Shown here piece by piece: positions 59,066 through 64,000 of a DNA stretch of 64,000 bases. The stretch lies in the NCBI GenBank assembly GCA_017468385.1, contig JAFUIQ010000001.1, positions 71,335 to 135,334 on the forward strand, in the 5' to 3' direction. The stretch comes from Clostridia bacterium (lineage in GTDB: Bacteria; Bacillota; Clostridia; Oscillospirales; CAG-272). The stretch's first letter is position 1. Each line of letters opens with the position of its first letter. Under the pieces are notes generated by a model. The model saw nothing but the letters and a program-made list of their open reading frames with translations, was not told the DNA's origin and searched no databases. The position numbers and the translations under genes were made by a program.

Positions 59066-60181
59066 TTGATTATTGCATTGGAAGAAGCCAAGCTTGAATT
59101 AAATAATTTCCGGGACCAGGTCAAGGAGTTGGGCAACGCCCTCCGCATCGATTCTTTGCGGGAGCAGGCCATGACGCTGGAGGAGAAATCCCAGTCCCCC
59201 GATTTCTGGAACGACCAGGAGAAATCCACCAAAGCCCTGCAGACGCTGAAGCAGCTGAAGGATAAGATCGAGCGCTATGAGAATCTGTGCTCCAAACTGG
59301 AGGACACGATCACCATGGCCGAATTGGCCATTGAGGAAAACGACGAATCTCTGACAGAGGAGATCCTCTCCGACGTGGCCGCCATCAAAGCTGAAGAGGA
59401 AAAACAGCGCATTGAGATTCTGCTCAGCGGTCCCTACGACAAGAACAACGCCATCCTCTCCTTCCATCCCGGTGCGGGCGGAACGGAGGCACAGGACTGG
59501 GCCCAGATGCTGTACCGCATGTACATGCGCTGGGGCGAATCCCACGGTTACAACGTGAAGTTGGTGGACTGGCTGGAAGGCGACGAGGCGGGCATCAAAT
59601 CCGCTACGCTGATCATCGAAGGTATGAACGCATACGGATTCCTCAAGAGCGAGCACGGCGTACACCGTCTGGTGCGTGTGTCCCCCTTTGACTCCTCCGG
59701 ACGCCGCCATACTTCCTTCTCTTCCGTGGAAGTTATGCCCGAATTCAACGACGACGACAACTCCATCACGCTCCGCGATGAGGATCTGGAGATCACGGCC
59801 CACCGTTCCAGCGGCGCCGGCGGTCAGCACATCAACAAGACCGACTCCGCCATCCGCATCGTGCATATCCCCACCGGTATCGTGGTGGGCTGTCAGACCG
59901 AGCGTAGCCAGCTCCAGAACAAGGAAACCGCGCTGAAGATGCTGAAATCCAAGCTGATGGAGATCAAGGAGCGGGAGAAGCTGGAGCGCATCGAGGATAT
60001 CCAGGGAACCAAGGTAAATATCGAATGGGGTTCCCAGATCCGCTCTTATGTATTTATGCCCTACACCCTGGCGAAGGACACCCGTACCGGCTATGAAATC
60101 GCCGACATCCAGGCCGTTATGGACGGCGAGATCGACGGATTTATCAACGCCTATCTGAAGAAGATGTCCGTGTCTGAATAA
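59066..60181 (+). CDS. prfB: peptide chain release factor 2
   Basis: This protein of about 371 residues contains the SPF anticodon-like tripeptide (VSPFDSSGRR, near 207) that reads UGA/UAA. The catalytic GGQ is in SSGAGGQHINKTDSA (near 253). TTG 59066 is chosen because GGAGG lies 6 bases before it and the conserved helix LEEAKLELNNF follows. The frame is open throughout the N-terminal region where many bacteria carry an in-frame UGA and a programmed frameshift, so that autoregulation is absent here. Confidence 0.93.
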   Translation: MIIALEEAKLELNNFRDQVKELGNALRIDSLREQAMTLEEKSQSPDFWNDQEKSTKALQTLKQLKDKIERYENLCSKLEDTITMAELAIEENDESLTEEILSDVAAIKAEEEKQRIEILLSGPYDKNNAILSFHPGAGGTEAQDWAQMLYRMYMRWGESHGYNVKLVDWLEGDEAGIKSATLIIEGMNAYGFLKSEHGVHRLVRVSPFDSSGRRHTSFSSVEVMPEFNDDDNSITLRDEDLEITAHRSSGAGGQHINKTDSAIRIVHIPTGIVVGCQTERSQLQNKETALKMLKSKLMEIKEREKLERIEDIQGTKVNIEWGSQIRSYVFMPYTLAKDTRTGYEIADIQAVMDGEIDGFINAYLKKMSVSE

Positions 60182-60201
60182 TCCCAAAGGAGGCGATTTT
60201 C

Positions 60202-60972
60202 ATGATCAAAGAAACATCCCGGCAAGTCGCCTCAACGGTTTTTGAGGGAATGACTTCCCTGTCCGCTGTGATTGAATCTGCTCTGTCGGGCAAGAACGAC
60301 CGGCGGATCACGGAAGTGCTGTATGACAAAAGCAAGGCGCAATCCAAGGCGAAGGAGATCGCCTACCTGCGCCGGATGGCCGAAAAACTGGATTTTACGG
60401 TAACGGAAGCCGATGCCGCCGAGATTGACGATCTGGCCACGGGAAACTCCCACGGCGGGATCATCGCCCGGTGTACGGAGCGGACGATTCCCCCGCTGAC
60501 GGGGGAATCCCTGCCCGAGGCGGGATTTGTTACGATGATTGAGGGGATCGAGGATCCCTACAATTTCGGCTATGCCCTGCGCTCCATCTACGCCGCCGGG
60601 GCCGATGCCGTGATCCTCACCCCGCGGAACTGGATGAGCGCCGCCGGTGTGGTGTGCCGTTCTTCCGCCGGAACGTCGGAGTTGCTTCCTTTGTTTGTGA
60701 GCGAACCGGCCGATGCCGTACATATAGCGAAATCCGCCGGATACAAGGTGGTCTGTGCCGGCATTCGGGATTCCGTATCCGCCTTTGACGCGGATCTCAC
60801 CCGACCGATCTTTTTGATCGTGGGCGGTGAAAAGCGGGGCATTTCCCGTGCCGTGCTGGATCTGGCCGATGAAGTGGTACGCCTGGACTACGGACGCCCT
60901 TTCCGCGGATCTCTGTCCGCCGCATCCGCCGCATCCATATTGGCGTATGAGGTACTGCGGCAAAATCGATAA
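60202..60972 (+). CDS. TrmH/SpoU family RNA methyltransferase
   Basis: A 256-residue SPOUT methyltransferase with an N-terminal substrate-binding domain and the trefoil-knot motifs VTMIEGIEDPYNFGYALRSI, FLIVGGEKRGIS and RPFRGSLSAASAASILAYEVLR. It should 2'-O-methylate a ribose in rRNA or tRNA; the site cannot be told. It follows prfB by 20 bases with AAAGGAGG, so it is cotranscribed. Confidence 0.9.
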   Translation: MIKETSRQVASTVFEGMTSLSAVIESALSGKNDRRITEVLYDKSKAQSKAKEIAYLRRMAEKLDFTVTEADAAEIDDLATGNSHGGIIARCTERTIPPLTGESLPEAGFVTMIEGIEDPYNFGYALRSIYAAGADAVILTPRNWMSAAGVVCRSSAGTSELLPLFVSEPADAVHIAKSAGYKVVCAGIRDSVSAFDADLTRPIFLIVGGEKRGISRAVLDLADEVVRLDYGRPFRGSLSAASAASILAYEVLRQNR

Positions 60973-60975
60973 AAT

Positions 60976-61008
60976 AACCGGTCACTCGTTTGAGCGGCCG
61001 GTTTTGTT
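60976..61008. terminator. intrinsic terminator after the methyltransferase gene
   Basis: AACCGG...CCGGTT with an inner CTC/GAG stem, followed by TTGTTATT. It lies between convergent genes. Confidence 0.7.
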
Positions 61009-61010
61009 AT

Positions 61011-61436
61011 TCACTTATTGAACCCATACATTTCAGATGCAAGGCTTTTGTCTCTGGTATAATATGCGCTGTTGAAGTAAATGTACAACGTATCGGGATC
61101 ATTGGCAAGCAGCCATGCCGGTTCCATTTGAGCGTCTTTGTACGGAACTCCTTCTTGATTGACCAAAACCACATACACCTCACCCTTAACAAATCCTTCG
61201 TCATGATCATCCGACAACGGAGCCTGATCCATCAAATAATAATCCACGCCATGGTATGTGATATGATCGTACAACAAATACTGCTTTACTATACTGTACG
61301 GGAGGATTTCCGCCATAATGTCGGGGCGAATAAGCATCATTCCCGATATTCCGACCACAAAGATCACACTCAAAACTATGGCGACGATCACGATGTTTCT
61401 TCTCGCAGGGGATTTTTTCATAAAGTGACGGATCAT
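61011..61436 (-). CDS. hypothetical membrane-anchored protein, 141 residues
   Basis: A short basic N-terminus, one membrane helix (IVIVAIVLSVIFVVGISGMMLI) and a soluble part of about 105 residues rich in Tyr and Asp (YDHITYHGVDYYLMD, GEVYVVLVNQEGVPYKD, YIYFNSAYYTRD). No family recognised. ATG 61436 has a weak TAGGTT site; an internal ATG at 61421 is possible. It is divergent from the next small membrane protein gene. Topology suggests an extracytoplasmic beta-rich domain. Confidence 0.6.
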   Translation of the reverse strand: MIRHFMKKSPARRNIVIVAIVLSVIFVVGISGMMLIRPDIMAEILPYSIVKQYLLYDHITYHGVDYYLMDQAPLSDDHDEGFVKGEVYVVLVNQEGVPYKDAQMEPAWLLANDPDTLYIYFNSAYYTRDKSLASEMYGFNK

Positions 61437-61516
61437 TCAACGAACCTATAGGCTCAGCGTGTGAAATGCCCCAAGGGGACAATCGCAAGCCACCGGCACG
61501 GCTGGGGTTATTTTAC

Positions 61517-61545
61517 TTGCAAATGGGTGCGGGATGTGGTAAAAT
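61517..61545 (+). promoter_or_regulatory. promoter of the 254-residue membrane protein gene
   Basis: TTGCAA (61517-61522), 17 bp, TAAAAT (61540-61545) with TGG before the -10. The leader to the ATG is about 80 bases with no structure that I see. Confidence 0.7.
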
Positions 61546-61631
61546 GAGAGTGTAAGTGTATACCTCGCTCTATGAGCATGAGTCGACACATCAATTCCAG
61601 TTAACACAAATGACAGTTTAGGAGAATGAGT

Positions 61632-62396
61632 ATGAAGAATGCCAAATATGTTGTGCTGCCGTTATTGATTGCTCTTATTGTTTCCTTGTCTGTTTTGGAT
61701 GTATTGGCTGCCGGCACAGGCCTGGTTATGGAGGAGCTTCCTCAGGAAAAGCAGGAGCATTCAATGAAAGTTACCGATTTGTCTCTTCTGTTAACTGAGC
61801 CGCAGAGAACTTCCATTGCCTGTTTTGATGTTCGGGAAGATCACACACTTGCAGTGGGATATTCGGTAGTCTTCCCCGATCTTTGTCACGCAGTCATATG
61901 TGTGTATTCGCCGGACGGTGGGTTCCAATACGGATACGAATTTTTCACATCCGGAGCATACAAAGTTGAGTGGGCAGAAGATAATTTGCTTATTTACTTT
62001 GTTCGAAGCAATCATGCATATGAAGTTACGCCAAAAGGAGAAATCGTTTCGGTAACTACAATCGCCTCCACCGAGGAAAACCGGGAGTATTGGCGTAAAT
62101 CCGTAGAATCCCGCAAGAGAACCGTAGGAGATACAATATATCGTCTCAAAAATGATATGGGACCTGTATTGAATTTCTTGGCATCTTCCTATTCTCAAGT
62201 GGTTCGTATAGACAGCGATGGGGAACCGGTGTATCTCATAGATAATAGCTCACAGCAATTGGTCAAATACATAATTAGCATTACTCTAATTTTACTTTTT
62301 ATAACAATTGCCCTAACCATTCTTATAAAAGAGATTCTGAAAGAACGTAAAAGGTATCTTTCCAAGCAGCAAAAAAACGAGTGTTCGAACTCATAA
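61632..62396 (+). CDS. hypothetical protein with two membrane helices, 254 residues
   Basis: An N-terminal helix or signal anchor (YVVLPLLIALIVSLSVLDVLA), an extracytoplasmic domain of about 180 residues with repeated beta segments (HTLAVGYSVVFPDLCHAVICVYSPDG, KVEWAEDNLLIYFVRSNH) and a C-terminal helix (IISITLILLFITIALTILI) with a basic tail. The beta segments resemble propeller-type repeats, but this is only a pattern impression. ATG 61632 is chosen over 61626 because it lies 7 bases after GGAG. AT-rich; no family recognised. Confidence 0.65.
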   Translation: MKNAKYVVLPLLIALIVSLSVLDVLAAGTGLVMEELPQEKQEHSMKVTDLSLLLTEPQRTSIACFDVREDHTLAVGYSVVFPDLCHAVICVYSPDGGFQYGYEFFTSGAYKVEWAEDNLLIYFVRSNHAYEVTPKGEIVSVTTIASTEENREYWRKSVESRKRTVGDTIYRLKNDMGPVLNFLASSYSQVVRIDSDGEPVYLIDNSSQQLVKYIISITLILLFITIALTILIKEILKERKRYLSKQQKNECSNS

Positions 62397-62422
62397 AAAA
62401 TAACATTTTTGGTTCCACACAC

Positions 62423-62454
62423 AAAAAGGCTGTCGCAAAAGCGACAGCCTTTTT
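62423..62454. terminator. bidirectional intrinsic terminator
   Basis: AAAAAGGCTGTCGC, loop AAAA, GCGACAGCCTTTTT: perfect 14-bp stem between convergent genes. Confidence 0.92.
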
Positions 62455-62465
62455 CGGTTCACTTA

Positions 62466-64000
62466 TCAGCCAAGGGTGCAGCCGGCGTTGAACTGTACGG
62501 TGCCCTTGTAGTTCTTGATCATACCGGTTACGGTGATGGAATCGCCAACCTTCAGATCGGCCGCGCCTTCGCCCTTCAGGCGGAAGCACTGGATCGGCTG
62601 CTCGGCGTTATCGCCAACCTGAATGGTCACGGTGATGTTGCCGTACTGCTCGCTCCACTCGGTATCGATGGTGGTGATCACACCGGTGAGAGTTGCAGTG
62701 TAAGGCAGTGCTGCGCCATCTTCCAGAGCGTAAGCAGCTGCTACGATCTCCTGAGGATCCTCGGGAGCTACGGGAGCGGGTGCTTCGCTGGCAGCGGTTG
62801 CTTCCAGCACGCATCCTGCGTCGAATTCGTAGGTGCCCTTGTAGTTCTTCAGCTTACCGGTTGCGGTGATGGTATCGCCAATCTTCAGAGCCTCAGCGCC
62901 CTCGCCCTTCAGGCGGTAGCACTGGATCTTATAATCCTCAAGACCGGCCACAACGATGGTAACGGTGATGTTCTTATAGTCTGCGCTGTAGGGAGTGTCG
63001 ATGGATACGATAGTACCGGTGATGGTCTTCTCAGCATCCTGGGACTCCTGATCCTGCAGTTTGTATGCGGACAGAGCGTTCTTTACGCTGTGGTACATAT
63101 CGTTGGGAACGAGCAGACAGCCTGCGTCGAACTCGATGGTGCCCTTGTAGTTCTTGATCTTACCGGCCACGGTGATCACGTCACCGGCCTTCAGATCCTT
63201 GGCACCGTCGCCAGTCAGGCGGTATGCCATAACGATCTTGTCCTCAACCTGCATATTCACGGTGATGTTGCCGTACTGATCGCTCCATGCGGTAGTGATC
63301 TCGGTAACGGTACCGGTCATAACAGCGGGATATGCCAAAGCATCGCCCTCGCCCAGATTGAAGGCAGCCTTAACGAGAGCCTTCTGATCCACAACCTCGG
63401 ACTTCGCAACGAGGGTGCAGCCTGCATCGAACTCGATGGTGCCCTTGTAGTTCTTGATCACACCTTCTACGGTGATCTCATCGCCCACTGCGAGAGTGTC
63501 AGCACCCTCACCCTTCAGGCGGTAGCACATGATGGGCTTGTCTTCTTTACCGGCCACAGCGATGGTCACGGTGATGTTCTTATAATCGGCGCTCCAGGGA
63601 GTGTCGATGTTCACGATCTTACCGAACAGACGGAAGGTGTTCTCGTTCTTCTCGCCGTCAGCCAGAGCGTAACCCATATCCACGATCTGCGCATAGGTCA
63701 GGCCGTCTACGTTCAGGCCTGCGGGCAGGATGTGATTCCAGGAGTGGGTAGCGGTGTTGCCGTTTTCGTCGGTAATGGTAGCGGTCAGGACGTAGGGGGT
63801 ATCTGCCTCAGCGCCCTCGTTTACGTTTACGGTAACCAGGCCATCCTCAGCAACCTCGATCTTTACGAGGTCTTCGGATACGTCGGTGGTCCAAACAACG
63901 GTGTAAACGGTATCGCCAACGGGAACCTTACCAACGCGCTGGAAGTCCTTGGCGGTGTTTTCAGCCGCTTTCTTATAAGCGGTCTTTACGTATGCGATCG
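62466..64000 (-). CDS. repeat-containing probable surface protein, 5' end outside window
   Basis: The frame is open to the window edge, so at least 511 codons are present and the start is missing. The last 400 residues contain four tandem units of about 95 residues. Each has the pattern G-I-x-x-IDTxWSxxYxNITVTI, then CYRLKGEGAxxLKVGDxITVxGxIKNYKGTxEFDAGC. A Pro/Ala-rich linker (SEAPAPVAPEDPQ) separates the third and fourth. The repeat looks like an OB-fold-type beta domain found in large secreted clostridial proteins. Upstream residues (TATITDENGNTATHSWNH) resemble Ig-like modules. Secretion and surface location are inferred; ligand unknown. The internal repeats are also visible in the DNA. 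Confidence 0.75.
   Translation of the reverse strand, partial: IAYVKTAYKKAAENTAKDFQRVGKVPVGDTVYTVVWTTDVSEDLVKIEVAEDGLVTVNVNEGAEADTPYVLTATITDENGNTATHSWNHILPAGLNVDGLTYAQIVDMGYALADGEKNENTFRLFGKIVNIDTPWSADYKNITVTIAVAGKEDKPIMCYRLKGEGADTLAVGDEITVEGVIKNYKGTIEFDAGCTLVAKSEVVDQKALVKAAFNLGEGDALAYPAVMTGTVTEITTAWSDQYGNITVNMQVEDKIVMAYRLTGDGAKDLKAGDVITVAGKIKNYKGTIEFDAGCLLVPNDMYHSVKNALSAYKLQDQESQDAEKTITGTIVSIDTPYSADYKNITVTIVVAGLEDYKIQCYRLKGEGAEALKIGDTITATGKLKNYKGTYEFDAGCVLEATAASEAPAPVAPEDPQEIVAAAYALEDGAALPYTATLTGVITTIDTEWSEQYGNITVTIQVGDNAEQPIQCFRLKGEGAADLKVGDSITVTGMIKNYKGTVQFNAGCTLG

Noticed and set aside
62466..63700. CRISPR-like repeats suggested by recurring DNA words.
   Set aside because: The repeats are about 285 bases apart, in frame, and encode protein repeats; no short direct repeats with unique spacers exist.

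Overview
The window is chromosomal DNA of an endospore-forming, Gram-positive bacterium, most likely class Clostridia (Bacillota) and perhaps an Oscillospirales-type gut lineage. The evidence is a sporulation set (sigG, spoIVB, yabP, yabQ, yqfC, yqfD, ylbJ, a SpoVB-like flippase), AGGAGG ribosome binding sites, housekeeping-type promoters with 16-18 bp spacers, and gene order shared with Bacillus subtilis (mazG-rqcP-yabP-yabQ-divIC; yqfC-yqfD-phoH-ybeY-era-recO; recJ-relA-dtd). The family placement is inference; no rRNA or tRNA gene is visible. Base composition is moderately GC-rich by eye, with AT-richer islands at the ECF-like sigma gene, one XRE regulator, the paired ABC exporters and two small membrane proteins.

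Layout. 1-2.9 kb: end of an unknown gene, a DUF1854 protein and a zinc-ribbon ABC transporter. 2.9-4.7 kb: an ECF-type sigma factor with a long C-terminal extension. 4.8-8.9 kb: an SLH-domain surface protein and a membrane-anchored penicillin-recognising serine hydrolase. 9-11.9 kb: trxB, divIC, yabQ, yabP (with a sigma-E-like promoter), rqcP and an HU gene. 11.9-25.6 kb: a tightly packed minus-strand run beginning with cdaA-cdaR (c-di-AMP), then an FAD oxidoreductase, recJ, relA, dtd, hemZ, a nucleoside kinase, a SpoVB-like flippase and mazG. 25.9-34.5 kb: spoIVB, then an accessory stretch with two XRE regulators, a DeoR regulator divergent from araD-araM-glycerophosphodiesterase, and a VanW protein. 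34.6-38.4 kb: two ABC exporter genes preceded by a 41-codon ORF with its own promoter. 38.6 kb: sigG behind a sigma-F-like promoter. 39.4-42.3 kb: methionine importer metQNI. 42.3-46.9 kb: prs-argS-yebC-cysK. 47-50.3 kb: a 28-codon ORF, a lipoprotein amidase, a CapA-like lipoprotein and a TIM-barrel isomerase. 50.3-57.5 kb: yqfC-yqfD-phoH-ybeY-era-recO-mutS2. 57.6-64 kb (plus strand except two): ylbJ, a four-Cys small protein, prfB, a SpoU methyltransferase, small membrane proteins and, on the minus strand, a repeat-rich surface protein running off the window.

The most striking element is the metQNI leader at 42119-42316. It holds a consensus promoter, a 24-codon ORF with 8 Met codons among its first 12, and an intrinsic terminator, with a possible competing antiterminator pairing. 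This looks like ribosome-mediated transcription attenuation responding to methionine, in place of the usual S-box or T-box. Also notable are two more very short ORFs with good promoters (47023-47109 and 38246-38371). Two genes have a perfect hairpin between the Shine-Dalgarno sequence and the start codon (spoIVB and the TIM-barrel gene).
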